Numbered from the stretch's first letter, positions 43,118-53,154 are shown. The stretch: 64,000 bases of DNA from Streptomyces davaonensis JCM 4913 (GCF_000349325.1 NC_020504.1:5118053-5182052); one strand, 5' to 3'. The notes: generated by a model not told the origin, from the sequence alone. Numbers and translations are program-made.

Positions 43118-43774
43118 CTATGGGAGCCATGCCGCCTCCGACTGGCCGAAGAGCTCGGAGGGTGAGGCGAGCAGTACGGTGCGAAGTGCTGTGTCCATCC
43201 ATCCGGGATCGATGGTTACGCCCATGGTGCGTTCCATGAGCGCGAAGGATTCGGCGCACAGGGTCTCCATGTGGAAGGCGACTCCCTCTGCCCAGCTGGG
43301 GACCTCCGGTTCTGGCTCCATCCAGGCGGCGTCCTCGAGTTCGAAGGGGTCGAACATGCCGTCCACGTGGCCATCGACGGCGTGCATGACCTGGTACCTG
43401 GCGTTAACGCTCCGATAGACGCTGAAGAACTCGCCTCCGTCAGCGGACGTTCGTCTGGCGATCTCCGGGATGCTGCCGTGGTAGCCGCACTCCATGGTGA
43501 TGACACGTCGGTCGACGGTGAGGACACGAAGCAGTTCGTAGTCCTTGTAGATGTGGGCTGCTTGCTCGTCGGAGGCCTCGGCAAACGTCATCAGGCGCGA
43601 CGCTTCCGGATCGCCACCGAAAGCTCGGATCACCTCGTTCTCCGTCTTTCCTGCGATCACGGAGAAGGTGTATGCATCGAGCTCGTCGGCATCGGCCCGC
43701 GCATATCGGGCGACGAGGTCTTCCCAGCTCACCGCGTCGCCGCACTTCTGGCCCCGAGGCACGTCAGGAGTCAT
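43118..43774 (-). CDS. DUF6461-type protein
   Basis: 218 residues. DLVARYARADADELDAYTF, then KTENEVIRAFGGDPEAS near residue 50 is the DUF6461 signature. Found widely in Streptomyces, often in toxin/immunity-like neighbourhoods; function unknown. ATG at 43774 starts near the conserved region. Adjoining genes are also hypothetical. Confidence 0.72.
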   Translation of the reverse strand: MTPDVPRGQKCGDAVSWEDLVARYARADADELDAYTFSVIAGKTENEVIRAFGGDPEASRLMTFAEASDEQAAHIYKDYELLRVLTVDRRVITMECGYHGSIPEIARRTSADGGEFFSVYRSVNARYQVMHAVDGHVDGMFDPFELEDAAWMEPEPEVPSWAEGVAFHMETLCAESFALMERTMGVTIDPGWMDTALRTVLLASPSELFGQSEAAWLP

Positions 43775-43785
43775 GGTGTCGCACC

Positions 43786-44184
43786 CTACAGAGCTGTGCG
43801 GCGGAGCATTTCCACCACGGGCACCGCCTGCGCCGCGTGGGCGCACAGTCGTACCGGTCCTGTGGAGGACTCGCACTCGATCACCAGCGCGTCGGCCGAG
43901 ACCCACAGCATCTCGCGGAGTGTCGGGCGGCGGGCCTGGACGTAGTGCAGGTCCGGCGGGAGTTCGCGCAGCCGTGTCCAGGACCAGCGGGGTTCCCAGT
44001 GGAACCGGCCCCCGGATCGCACCCGGCCCGGGCTGTAACGGCGGCCCTCGTTCGGACGATTGGCGCTGACCTGGAAGAAGACCGCTTCCCCCGCCGCGGC
44101 CCGTGTGGCTGTCCGTCGGGCTCGGCGTGCCACGATCAGTGTTCCGATCATCATGCCGACCAAGGCACAGGCACCCGTAATCAT
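43786..44184 (-). CDS. Small membrane-anchored protein (possibly DUF2550-like)
   Basis: 132 residues from the ATG at 44184, starting with a membrane span (ITGACALVGMMIGTLIVA) followed by basic residues. The remainder has a beta-rich pattern with SPGRVRSGGRFHWEPRWSW and SADALVIEC, distantly like DUF2550 or PH-like domains. A start at 44280 is also open but is less convincing. Function unknown. Confidence 0.55.
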   Translation of the reverse strand: MITGACALVGMMIGTLIVARRARRTATRAAAGEAVFFQVSANRPNEGRRYSPGRVRSGGRFHWEPRWSWTRLRELPPDLHYVQARRPTLREMLWVSADALVIECESSTGPVRLCAHAAQAVPVVEMLRRTAL

Positions 44185-44278
44185 CCGCGAAGTAAAACAG
44201 GCGGCCAACTGATCGGCTAGGGGCAGGAAGTTCCCCCACACGGTCAAGGTTGCACGCTCCGTTGCCGATTCACCCTGC

Positions 44279-45631
44279 ATGGCCAACCAACGCCAGGCTG
44301 TCGTGATCGTGCACGGGATGGGTGAGCAGCGCCCCTTGGATGCCCTCACGAAGTTCATTCGGGCGGGACTGCCGCCCGTGAGCCCGGGGACCTGGAAGTT
44401 CTACTCCAAGCGGGACGTCGCGTCCGAGTCGTTCGAGTCCCGTCGGTTCCTCGCGCCCGCCGACGGTGACCGTCCGCAGACGGAGTTCTTCGAGTACCAC
44501 TGGGCGCATCTGATGCAGGGGAACCGGATGTCGGACATGCTGCCGACGTTCCTCAAGCTGATCCGCCGCCTGCCGCCGAAGGGGCTCGGGTTCGCCTGGC
44601 TCGCCAGCTGGGTCCTCCTGTTGCTGGCGGGCTGGGGAATCCTCGTCCTCGACATTCCCTTCGACGGGGAGAAGTCCGCCGTCGAGAACCTCCTCAACAT
44701 CGCCTTCACCGTGCTGGGGACCGGCACCTTCGGTGTGGTGCTGCTCTTTCTCGCCACCCGGTTCGGGCCTTCGTTCATCACGAACAGCTTTGTTGACGTC
44801 GTTCGCTATCTCGACACCTCGCCCCGGTCGTACGCCGTGCGGCGGGACATCCGCGAGGGGATGGTCGAGCTGTTGCGGCGGCTTCATCAGGCGGAGATCG
44901 GCGGCGGGCCCCGGTATCAGCGGGTGATCGTCGTCGCTCACAGTCTGGGCGCCTACATCGCTTACGACGGAATCACCACTCTCTGGGGCATGACCAGGAA
45001 TGCCCTCGCCCCGGGCTCGCAGTCGCTCGCGACGCTCGAAGCGGCGGCCGACGCGATGCCGGGGCGGGAGGAGGACCGGACCCCTACCCCCGGCGAGACG
45101 ACCCGCTACCGCGAGGCGCAGTGGGGGCTGTGGAGCGATCTTCGGGCCCAGGGAAACCAGTGGCGGATCACCGACTTCATCAGCTGCGGCACGCCCATGT
45201 GCTTCGCCGAGCGGCTCTACACGAAGAACAAGCGTGACTTCGAGGCGCGGGTCGCCCGGCGTGAGCTCGTCACCTGCCCGCCCCTTCCGCAGGCGGAGCT
45301 CGGGGCCGGTGACACGCCGTTCTCCTTCAGCTGGAACGGCATGGCCGTGCTCAACGACTGGTCGCCCTTCGCCGTCGTGCGCTGGACGAATCTGTACTTC
45401 CCGTTCATCCCCTCGTTCTGCGGATTCCTGGGCGACTGGTTCGGCGGGCCCCTGGGGCGGCTCTTCGGCAGCGGAGTCCATGACGTCCCGGTGCGAGGGA
45501 ACAAGCCCTGGCGGCTCATCCCCGGCTGGGCGCACTCCTGCTACTTCAACTTCCCGGACACCCGCGGCGACGACTCCGTCACCAGACACCTCGCCGACGC
45601 CCTCGACCTCACCGCGAAGCTCCCCGACTAG
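44279..45631 (+). CDS. Membrane-associated alpha/beta-hydrolase-like protein
   Basis: 450 residues. HGMGEQRP near residue 11 and a nucleophile elbow VAHSLGAYIAYD near residue 221 mark an alpha/beta-hydrolase/lipase-like fold. Two hydrophobic spans (~108-128, ~145-165) lie between them. The stop TAG is made by the CTAG at the left end of the MITE-like element. Substrate unknown. Confidence 0.75.
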   Translation: MANQRQAVVIVHGMGEQRPLDALTKFIRAGLPPVSPGTWKFYSKRDVASESFESRRFLAPADGDRPQTEFFEYHWAHLMQGNRMSDMLPTFLKLIRRLPPKGLGFAWLASWVLLLLAGWGILVLDIPFDGEKSAVENLLNIAFTVLGTGTFGVVLLFLATRFGPSFITNSFVDVVRYLDTSPRSYAVRRDIREGMVELLRRLHQAEIGGGPRYQRVIVVAHSLGAYIAYDGITTLWGMTRNALAPGSQSLATLEAAADAMPGREEDRTPTPGETTRYREAQWGLWSDLRAQGNQWRITDFISCGTPMCFAERLYTKNKRDFEARVARRELVTCPPLPQAELGAGDTPFSFSWNGMAVLNDWSPFAVVRWTNLYFPFIPSFCGFLGDWFGGPLGRLFGSGVHDVPVRGNKPWRLIPGWAHSCYFNFPDTRGDDSVTRHLADALDLTAKLPD

Positions 45632-45836
45632 GGCCTGTCGTTTGGATCAGTCCGGCGTTGCGGGCCCTGGCACGCACTCCCCCCAGAGGGGGGACCCCCA
45701 GCCGCGTTGTCGTCGGTTGCCGACGCTCCGCGTCGCCGCCCTCCTCCGCCTTGCAGCTGCACGCACCAGAGCCCGCTCGGGTCGGCCGGCCTGCGCTGTT
45801 TCTCGTAGCCGGCCTGATCCAAACGACAGGCCCTAG
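45628..45836. mobile_element. 209-bp MITE-like element with long terminal inverted repeats
   Basis: The left end (45628-45650) and right end (45814-45836) are perfect 23-base complements, each bounded by CTAG. The interior is GC-rich and holds no transposase. CTAG duplications are known for IS5-type elements, so this looks like a non-autonomous derivative. Both outer CTAGs supply TAG stop codons of the two convergent genes, 44279-45631 and 45833-46273. Confidence 0.72.
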
Positions 45837-46273
45837 AGCTCGACGTCCTCCGCCAGCTGCTCCCACGCGAGTTCCCGCAACGGGTGGTTCTCGACGGAGC
45901 CCGACGGGGTCTCCGGGGTCGGCTGGAACCAGGCCACCGTGAGGCGCGAGATGTGCAGGACCGGGTCCAGGGACGGGTCTACGGCGGTGGAACGGAAGTA
46001 GCCGATGCAGGCCACCTTCGGGATCACCTCCACCGGGCCGAAGGGGCCGAGCGGGCCGGTGTCGTCGTCGGGGTACTCGCGCTCGGGCGGGATCAGATGC
46101 ACCGGTGCGGAGGGGAACGCCGTTTCGGCTGAGCGCAACAGGCCCGTGATCTTCATCTTGTTCACCAGTGCGCACGGGTAGCCCTCCAGCATTCCTCCGT
46201 ACGTGGAGGAGAGCTGGAGTTCCATGAGGTCTACCGGGCGGCCGGAGGGGAGGACTATGCGGCTCAGGGACAT
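45833..46273 (-). CDS. Hypothetical protein
   Basis: 146 residues beginning SLSRIVLPSGRPVDL with a YGGMLEGYP segment near residue 25; a Streptomyces conserved protein without a recognised domain. The stop is inside the right CTAG of the MITE-like element. It lies left of the primase-polymerase-like gene, the two separated by 44 bp, same strand. Confidence 0.65.
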   Translation of the reverse strand: MSLSRIVLPSGRPVDLMELQLSSTYGGMLEGYPCALVNKMKITGLLRSAETAFPSAPVHLIPPEREYPDDDTGPLGPFGPVEVIPKVACIGYFRSTAVDPSLDPVLHISRLTVAWFQPTPETPSGSVENHPLRELAWEQLAEDVEL

Positions 46274-46317
46274 GGTCGGCACCCTAAGGAACTTCCCCGG
46301 GGCGGAGCTTGTGAATT

Positions 46318-47232
46318 TCAGGGGTGGTGGCCTGTCATGCGGGCTGCCGAGGCGATCGTCGCCCTCGCCTCTCGCTCGCTCAGGCCCGTGTTGAGCGCCG
46401 CCTCGACCAGGGGGTCCACCAGCGCGGGGCCGATGCCGTCCTCGTAGGCCCGGCAAGCCGCCCAGAACAGGCGGGTGTTGCGCTGGCCCTCGTGCGCGGC
46501 GAGGACGAACTGGACCAGGCCCCGGCCGTGGTCGCCCACGGACGCCGGCACCGGACTCTGGGGCGCGACGCGCGGGGGTGGGAGCAGCAGGCGGAGCAGA
46601 GAGGGCGGGCAGGCCGCGGGGGCCAGGTGTGCGGTGCCCGGGGCCGTGCTGTACACGCCGTGGTCCGTGCGGGAGCCGGGGCCGACGAGGTAGCCGCCGG
46701 CGCCCCGGATGTCGATGCCGGGGGCCAGGCGGCCGGCCGAGTTGGGGACGACCACGTCCGGCGGGCCGCTGAGCCAGAGGTGGCGTCCGCCGCTCGGAGT
46801 CAGGACGACCACCGTTTCGGGGATCGTGAACAGGTGGCGCAGCGCCAGTTCGCGCAGGGCCGCCGAGGAGTCCGTACCGGATTTGGTGTCGAGGTCGATG
46901 CCGATCAGGTGGTGGGGCGGGAGGCCGCACGCGATTCCGTAGCCCGTGGCCCAAGGGGCCGCCGCGAAGAGGTCCCGGATGCGGGCCGGGTCCGTCGAGG
47001 CGTCGTACACGCCATGTCCGTAGCGGCCGCATTCGCCGCGGCAGGGGATCGGGTCCACGGGGGTGTCGCGAAGAGGGGCGTCGCGATGAGGGGTGTCTCG
47101 GTGGGGCGAGCGCAGGGCCGGGAGTTTTGTCCGGGACAGGGGGATGACGGCCAGTCCGCGTTCGGCGGCTGACAGGGCGTGTGCGAGGGCCAGCGTCGTG
47201 GCCTGCCGGTCGTGCCGGTCGGTGGTGGCCAT
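46318..47232 (-). CDS. Bifunctional DNA primase/polymerase-like protein
   Basis: 304 residues. Prim-pol features are visible: CRGECGRYGHGVYDAS with cysteines near residue 62, GIDLDTKSG (two metal Asp) near residue 108 and SGGRHLWLSG (His) near residue 145. Unlike its distant paralogue at 36412-37077 the catalytic acids are present. No helicase domain follows, so it may prime or polymerise with another partner, or be an element remnant. ATG at 47232. Confidence 0.82.
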   Translation of the reverse strand: MATTDRHDRQATTLALAHALSAAERGLAVIPLSRTKLPALRSPHRDTPHRDAPLRDTPVDPIPCRGECGRYGHGVYDASTDPARIRDLFAAAPWATGYGIACGLPPHHLIGIDLDTKSGTDSSAALRELALRHLFTIPETVVVLTPSGGRHLWLSGPPDVVVPNSAGRLAPGIDIRGAGGYLVGPGSRTDHGVYSTAPGTAHLAPAACPPSLLRLLLPPPRVAPQSPVPASVGDHGRGLVQFVLAAHEGQRNTRLFWAACRAYEDGIGPALVDPLVEAALNTGLSEREARATIASAARMTGHHP

Positions 47233-47599
47233 GCATCCATGTTCGTACGTATGTTCGAGAAAGGGAAGAGGGGGCCGGTGCGACTCGCCCGGCGGGAGCG
47301 GGTTGGCCGGAAATTCACCGGAACGCTTCACCTCTTGCGGCACTTGGGCCGCACTGCCCTTACCGCCCCGACCTGGGCGTTTCCGTCACGCAAAGGGGTT
47401 TATCGACTTGTCATCACGCTTGAGGGCGAATCGCGGCTTCCGGGGTGGTTCGCCGGGGATTCGGTGGGCAACTCTGGATTCGCGACGTCGTGCACAGTGC
47501 CGGGGCGGTCGGCCAACTGCCCTGGTGGAAGCCGTAGTTCATGTGCTTGGGGAGCCGTGCTTCACGGGCTTCACGTACTTCACGTTCTGGAGGAACAAC
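47233..47599. other. Intergenic region with three tandem TTCACGnnC repeats
   Basis: No gene is supported in these ~370 bp. Just before the ribosome site of the secreted protein gene, TTCACGGGC (47561-47569), TTCACGTAC (47570-47578) and TTCACGTTC (47579-47587) repeat at exact 9-bp spacing, followed directly by TGGAGG. The repeat could be an operator or leader structure. Confidence 0.5.
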
Positions 47600-47926
47600 A
47601 TGGCAAGCATCCGTACCGCCCGCGTCATCGCCGCCGTCTCCGCACTTCCGCTCGCCGCCGCCCTCTTCAGCGGTGTCGCGATGGCGGGCAACGGCGCCAT
47701 CGCGGACGACGGATCGAGCGCGGCCGTCACGAATGCCTGGCAGGGCATCATCGGCAGCGGGGTGGGCGGCAACAACAACGGCAACTCGTCCACGACCCAG
47801 CAGCAGGCGATCGGCTCCGGTGCCTCGAACCAGAGCAACACCGCCCAGGTCGACGGTTCCGCGTTCACGGCCATCAACCAGGGGAACGACAACGTGGCCG
47901 TCAACTTCACCCCGCTGTGGTGGTGA
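47600..47926 (+). CDS. Small secreted protein with curlin-like Asn/Gln repeats
   Basis: 108 residues with a signal peptide (residues 1-29, ending at AMAG). The mature part is rich in Asn, Gln, Ser and Gly; near the C-terminus, GASNQSNTAQVDGS and INQGNDNVAVNF follow the Q/N-x-G/S-x-x-N-x-A pattern of curlin repeats. This suggests an amyloid-forming or surface-active role, distinct from chaplins and rodlins. ATG at 47600 has GGAGG eight bases upstream. Confidence 0.72.
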   Translation: MASIRTARVIAAVSALPLAAALFSGVAMAGNGAIADDGSSAAVTNAWQGIIGSGVGGNNNGNSSTTQQQAIGSGASNQSNTAQVDGSAFTAINQGNDNVAVNFTPLWW

Positions 47927-47994
47927 GCTGAGGGCCGGTGACCGGCACCGGCCCTGATCGGTCTCTCGTGCGGTGTGCTTTGGGGTGTACGCGT

Positions 47995-48026
47995 CTGCGC
48001 GGCGGTGCCACGGCATCGCCGCGCAG
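47995..48026 (+). terminator. Rho-independent-like terminator after the secreted protein gene
   Basis: CTGCGCGGCG (47995-48004) and CGCCGCGCAG (48017-48026) pair, extended by GTGCC/GGCAT, and TTTT follows at 48030-48033. Confidence 0.7.
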
Positions 48027-48051
48027 GCGTTTTCTCAGTCCCGCCGCCATC

Positions 48052-48083
48052 TTGACTCCCCATCACATCTGACGGACAGTCAG
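48052..48083 (+). promoter_or_regulatory. Promoter overlapped by a TetR-type operator palindrome
   Basis: TTGACT (48052-48057), 17-bp spacer, GACAGT (48075-48080) read as -35/-10 hexamers. CTGAC-GGACA-GTCAG (48069-48083) is a palindrome that covers the -10. A TetR-type repressor of acyl-CoA degradation is a natural candidate; none is encoded nearby. Confidence 0.55.
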
Positions 48084-48106
48084 AAATCCTGAGAAGGGAG
48101 GCAGTC

Positions 48107-49000
48107 GTGCACCGCGACGAAGACCTGACCGAGCAGCTCAAGGCCTTCGAAGGCCGCGCCGCCGCCACCGAGGGCACCGCCAAGGACCCCGTCAACCTGC
48201 CCATGATCCGGCACTGGTGCGAGGCCCTCGGCGACACCAACCCCGCCTACACCGGCCCCGACGCCATCGCCCCGCCCACCATGCTCCAGGCGTGGACGAT
48301 GGGCGGCCTCTCCGGCCACACCGGACGCTCCGCGGCGTACGACGAACTGCTCGGCCTCCTCGACGCGGCGGGCTGTGCCTCCGTCGTCGCCACCGACTGC
48401 GAGCAGGAGTACCTCCGCCCCCTGCGCCCCGGCGACGAGATCACCTTCGACACCGTCATCGAGTCCGTCTCCGACCGGAAGACCACCAAGCTCGGCACCG
48501 GCCACTTCGTCACCACCCGCACCGACCTCCGCGTCGGCCCCGACCTCGTCGGCACCCACCGCTTCCGCATCCTCAAGTACGCCCCCACCCCGAAGCCCGA
48601 CAGACCCCGACGCCCCCGCCCCGTCGTCAACCGCGACAACGCGGGCTTCTGGGAGGGCGTCGGCCGCCATGAACTCCTCATCCAGCGCTGTAGCGACTGC
48701 GCCGCCCTCCGGCACCCCTGGCTGCCCGGGTGCGGCGCCTGCGGCTCCCTGGACTGGGACACCGTGACCGCGAGCGGCGAGGGGACGGTGTACTCGTACG
48801 TCGTCATGCACCACCCGCCCTTCCCGGCCTTCGATCCCCCCTACGCCGTAGCCCTGATCGAGCTGGCCGAGGGCGTGCGGATGCTCGGGAACATCGTCGG
48901 GGTCGACTGCGACAAGGTGCGGATCGGGCTGCCCGTGCGGGTCGAATTCCACGCGTACGACGATGAGTTGACCCTTCCCGTGTGGAGGGCGGAGGCATGA
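48107..49000 (+). CDS. MaoC-like hydratase fused to a DUF35 OB-fold protein (ChsH2-like)
   Basis: 297 residues. Residues ~1-160 form a MaoC/FAS1-DH hotdog (ALGDTNPAY, APPTMLQAW). Residues ~180-297 are the DUF35 zinc ribbon (C-x2-C...C-x2-C in CSDCAALRHPW and GCGACG) plus OB-fold. The arrangement matches mycobacterial ChsH2, which hydrates enoyl-CoA side chains with ChsH1 and presents the product to Ltp2. GTG at 48107 has GGGAGG upstream. First of a three-gene operon. Confidence 0.87.
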   Translation: MHRDEDLTEQLKAFEGRAAATEGTAKDPVNLPMIRHWCEALGDTNPAYTGPDAIAPPTMLQAWTMGGLSGHTGRSAAYDELLGLLDAAGCASVVATDCEQEYLRPLRPGDEITFDTVIESVSDRKTTKLGTGHFVTTRTDLRVGPDLVGTHRFRILKYAPTPKPDRPRRPRPVVNRDNAGFWEGVGRHELLIQRCSDCAALRHPWLPGCGACGSLDWDTVTASGEGTVYSYVVMHHPPFPAFDPPYAVALIELAEGVRMLGNIVGVDCDKVRIGLPVRVEFHAYDDELTLPVWRAEA

Positions 49001-49386
49001 GGACCGGAGACGAGCTCGCCCCGCTCACCGTCCCGATCACCCGCACCCTGATCGTCGCCGGGGCCGTCGCCTCGCGCGACTACCAGGACGTCCACCACGA
49101 CCCGGAACTCGCCCGCGAGAAGGGCTCCCCGGACATCTTCATGAACATCCTCACCACCAACGGCCTCGTCGGCCGCTACCTCACCGACCGTCTCGGGCCC
49201 ACGGCCGTGCTCCGCAAGCTGTCCATCCGCCTCGGCGCCCCCAATTACCCCGGCGACACCATGGTGCTGACCGGCCGGATCGAAGCGCTCGACGGCGATA
49301 CGGCGACCGTGCGCGTCGTCGGCACCAACGCCATCGGCGCGCACGTCACCGGCACCGCCACCCTCACCCTGGGAGGAGAGCGATGA
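48997..49386 (+). CDS. MaoC-like hydratase (ChsH1-like)
   Basis: 129 residues of the hotdog hydratase family. SRDYQDVHHDPELAR near residue 33 contains the Asp/His pair characteristic of MaoC hydratase 2. It would pair with the preceding protein as in ChsH1-ChsH2. ATG overlaps the upstream stop (ATGA) and its stop overlaps the thiolase-like start (ATGA), so three genes are coupled. Confidence 0.88.
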   Translation: MRTGDELAPLTVPITRTLIVAGAVASRDYQDVHHDPELAREKGSPDIFMNILTTNGLVGRYLTDRLGPTAVLRKLSIRLGAPNYPGDTMVLTGRIEALDGDTATVRVVGTNAIGAHVTGTATLTLGGER

Positions 49387-50528
49387 ACCGCCGTACGGCG
49401 ATCGCCGGCATCGGGGCCACCGAGTTCTCCAAGGACTCCGGGCGCAGCGAACTGCGGCTGGCCGTGGAGGCGGTGCGGGCGGCGCTGGACGACGCGGGGC
49501 TGACGCCCGCCGACGTGGACGGCATGGTCACCTTCACCATGGACACCAGCCCGGAGATCACCGTCGCCCAGGCGGCCGGGATCGGCGAGCTGAGCTTCTT
49601 CTCCCGCGTCCACTACGGCGGCGGCGCCGCCTGTGCGACCGTCCAGCAGGCCGCGCTGGCTGTCGCGGCCGGGACGGCCGAGGTCGTGGTCTGCTACCGC
49701 GCCTTCAACGAGCGTTCGGGCCGCCGCTTCGGCTCGGGGGTGCAGCAGCGGGAGCCGTCCGCGGAGGGCGCCGCGCTCGGCTGGGTGCTGCCGTTCGGCC
49801 TGCTCACCCCGGCGTCCTGGGTGGCGATGGCGGCCCAGCGCTACCTCCACACCTACGGGCTGACCCCGGAGGCGGCCTTCGGACCCGTCGCCGTCACGGC
49901 CCGCCGGCACGCGGCGACCAACCCGGCCGCCTGGTTCCACGGCCGTCCCATCACCCTCGCCGATCACGCCGCCTCCCGCTGGATCGCCGAACCGCTGCGG
50001 CTGCTGGACTGCTGCCAGGAGACGGACGGCGGCCAGGCGATCGTCGTCACGTCCCTGAACCGGGCCCGCGATCTGCCCGGCCCGCCCGCGGTGATCGCGG
50101 CGGCCGCCCAGGGCGCCGGACGCGGCCAGGAGCAGATGACCGGCTTCCACACCGGCGACCTCACCGGCCTGCCCGAGTCGGCGGTCGTGGCCCGGCAACT
50201 GTGGCGGACGAGCGGACTCGGGCCCGCCGACATCGACGTGGGCATCCTCTACGACCACTTCACCCCGTTCGTGCTCATGCAACTGGAGGAGTACGGCTTC
50301 TGCGGGCGGGGCGAGGCGGCGGAGTTCGTGGCGGCGGACCGGCTGCCCCTGAACACCCACGGCGGGCAGCTCGGCGAGGCGTACCTCCATGGGATGAACG
50401 GCATCGCCGAGGGCGTACGCCAGATCCGTGGAACCGCCGTCAACCAGGTGTCCGGCGCGGCGAGCGCGCTGGTCACGGCGGGGACGGGGGTGCCGACATC
50501 AGGACTGGTCCTGACTGCCGACGGATGA
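49383..50528 (+). CDS. Ltp2-like thiolase/lipid-transfer lyase
   Basis: 381 residues of the SCPx/thiolase-like fold (AIAGIGATEFSKDSGRSE, DVDGMVTF, GGGAACATVQQAA, NQVSGAASAL). In mycobacterial steroid catabolism, Ltp2 binds ChsH2's DUF35 domain and performs retro-aldol cleavage of a beta-hydroxyacyl-CoA. Gene order here is the same. Streptomyces may use this for sterol-like or branched acyl-CoA side-chain degradation. Lacks the SCP2 domain. Confidence 0.86.
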   Translation: MNRRTAIAGIGATEFSKDSGRSELRLAVEAVRAALDDAGLTPADVDGMVTFTMDTSPEITVAQAAGIGELSFFSRVHYGGGAACATVQQAALAVAAGTAEVVVCYRAFNERSGRRFGSGVQQREPSAEGAALGWVLPFGLLTPASWVAMAAQRYLHTYGLTPEAAFGPVAVTARRHAATNPAAWFHGRPITLADHAASRWIAEPLRLLDCCQETDGGQAIVVTSLNRARDLPGPPAVIAAAAQGAGRGQEQMTGFHTGDLTGLPESAVVARQLWRTSGLGPADIDVGILYDHFTPFVLMQLEEYGFCGRGEAAEFVAADRLPLNTHGGQLGEAYLHGMNGIAEGVRQIRGTAVNQVSGAASALVTAGTGVPTSGLVLTADG

Positions 50529-50697
50529 CCCGCAGGGCTGCGGCCGTATGACCCGCAGGGGTAAACCCGCAGTACGCCCCGGGCCGCCGTCCACCCTCAG
50601 GAGGTGGAGCCACCCCCACCCCTACAACCTGAGGCGGACTCGGCTTCGGGACCTCCGGCCGATGAGTGACAGTGGTGCCCGCTCCTAGCGTGGAGCC

Positions 50698-51279
50698 ATG
50701 ACCACACCCGTCTGCACCAGCGCTTCGAAGGCCGCGGCACCCAGGGCGCACGCACCGCACGCATCCAGGGCGCAGACCCTTCCGTACCCGTCGTTCTCGT
50801 CGTACGTGAGGGCCCGCCAGCCGGTGCTGCTGCGTACCGCCAGGTCGCTGACCTCGAACCCGTGCGACGCGGAGGATCTGCTCCAGACCGCGCTCACCAA
50901 GACCTATGTGGCCTGGGAGCGCATCGAGGACCATCGCGCGCTCGACGGGTATGTGCGCCGGGCGCTGGTGAACACCCGCACCTCGCAGTGGCGCAAACGC
51001 AAGGTCGACGAGTTCGCGACCGACGAACTGCCCGAGCCCGAGCCCTGCCCGAGCGGATCCGACCCGGCCGAGCAGCAGGCGCTGCGCGACGCGATGTGGC
51101 GGGCGATCATGAAACTGCCGGCCCGCCAGCGGGCGATGGTCGTCCTCAGGTACTACGAGGACCTCAGCGAGGCGCAGACGGCCGAGGTGCTCGGCGTCTC
51201 CATCGGCACCGTGAAGTCGGCGGTGTCCCGGGCGCTCGGCAAGCTGCGCGAGGACCCGGAGCTGGCTCCGGCCCGGTAG
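50698..51279 (+). CDS. SigE-family RNA polymerase sigma factor (ECF-type)
   Basis: 193 residues. Sigma2 region SYVRARQPVLLRTARSLT then CDAEDLLQTALTKTYVAWERI; sigma4 region LPARQRAMVVLRYYEDLSEAQTAEVLGVSIGTVKS. No extended regulatory domain. These Streptomyces sigma factors respond to envelope or developmental signals, often with a cognate anti-sigma, but none is adjacent. ATG at 50698 follows GTGGAG. Confidence 0.88.
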   Translation: MTTPVCTSASKAAAPRAHAPHASRAQTLPYPSFSSYVRARQPVLLRTARSLTSNPCDAEDLLQTALTKTYVAWERIEDHRALDGYVRRALVNTRTSQWRKRKVDEFATDELPEPEPCPSGSDPAEQQALRDAMWRAIMKLPARQRAMVVLRYYEDLSEAQTAEVLGVSIGTVKSAVSRALGKLREDPELAPAR

Positions 51280-51332
51280 CGGCTGCCGCGGTTCAGCACA
51301 ACGTGACCTGATCGATCGCCCTCCCCTAGTGA

Positions 51333-51348
51333 CATACCGCGCGGTATG
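51333..51348. promoter_or_regulatory. 16-bp perfect palindrome upstream of an acyl-CoA ligase
   Basis: CATACCGCGCGGTATG is an exact inverted repeat, 60 bp before the ligase GTG. It is a typical TetR-family operator (fatty-acid regulators often bind such TACCGN2CGGTA palindromes). No regulator gene is adjacent. Confidence 0.65.
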
Positions 51349-51408
51349 CGCGCAGAATCTGCGCAACCGTTACCACCGCGTAGGCAATGCCGCCCCGGGA
51401 GGACCGCC

Positions 51409-53064
<1,656 letters not shown>

Positions 53065-53071
53065 CCCGCGC

Positions 53072-53105
53072 GGAAGGGCCCCCGGCATCGGCCGGGGGCC
53101 CTTCC
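53072..53105 (+). terminator. Terminator of the acyl-CoA ligase gene
   Basis: Arms 53072-53086 and 53091-53105 are 15-base perfect complements around an ATCG loop, eight bases after the stop. Confidence 0.85.
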
Positions 53106-53106
53106 C

Positions 53107-53154
53107 TTGTGCTCGGTAGTTGGTGCCGATTGTGCTCGGCTAGTTGGTGCCGAT
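53107..53154. repeat. Tandem repeat at the end of the PAS/kinase-like gene
   Basis: A 24-bp unit (53107-53130) is followed directly by a 25-bp copy (53130-53154, sharing one base) with one extra C. The second copy contains the stop codon and last residues (GTN) of the leftward PAS protein, and the extra C creates the TAG stop there. Confidence 0.75.
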
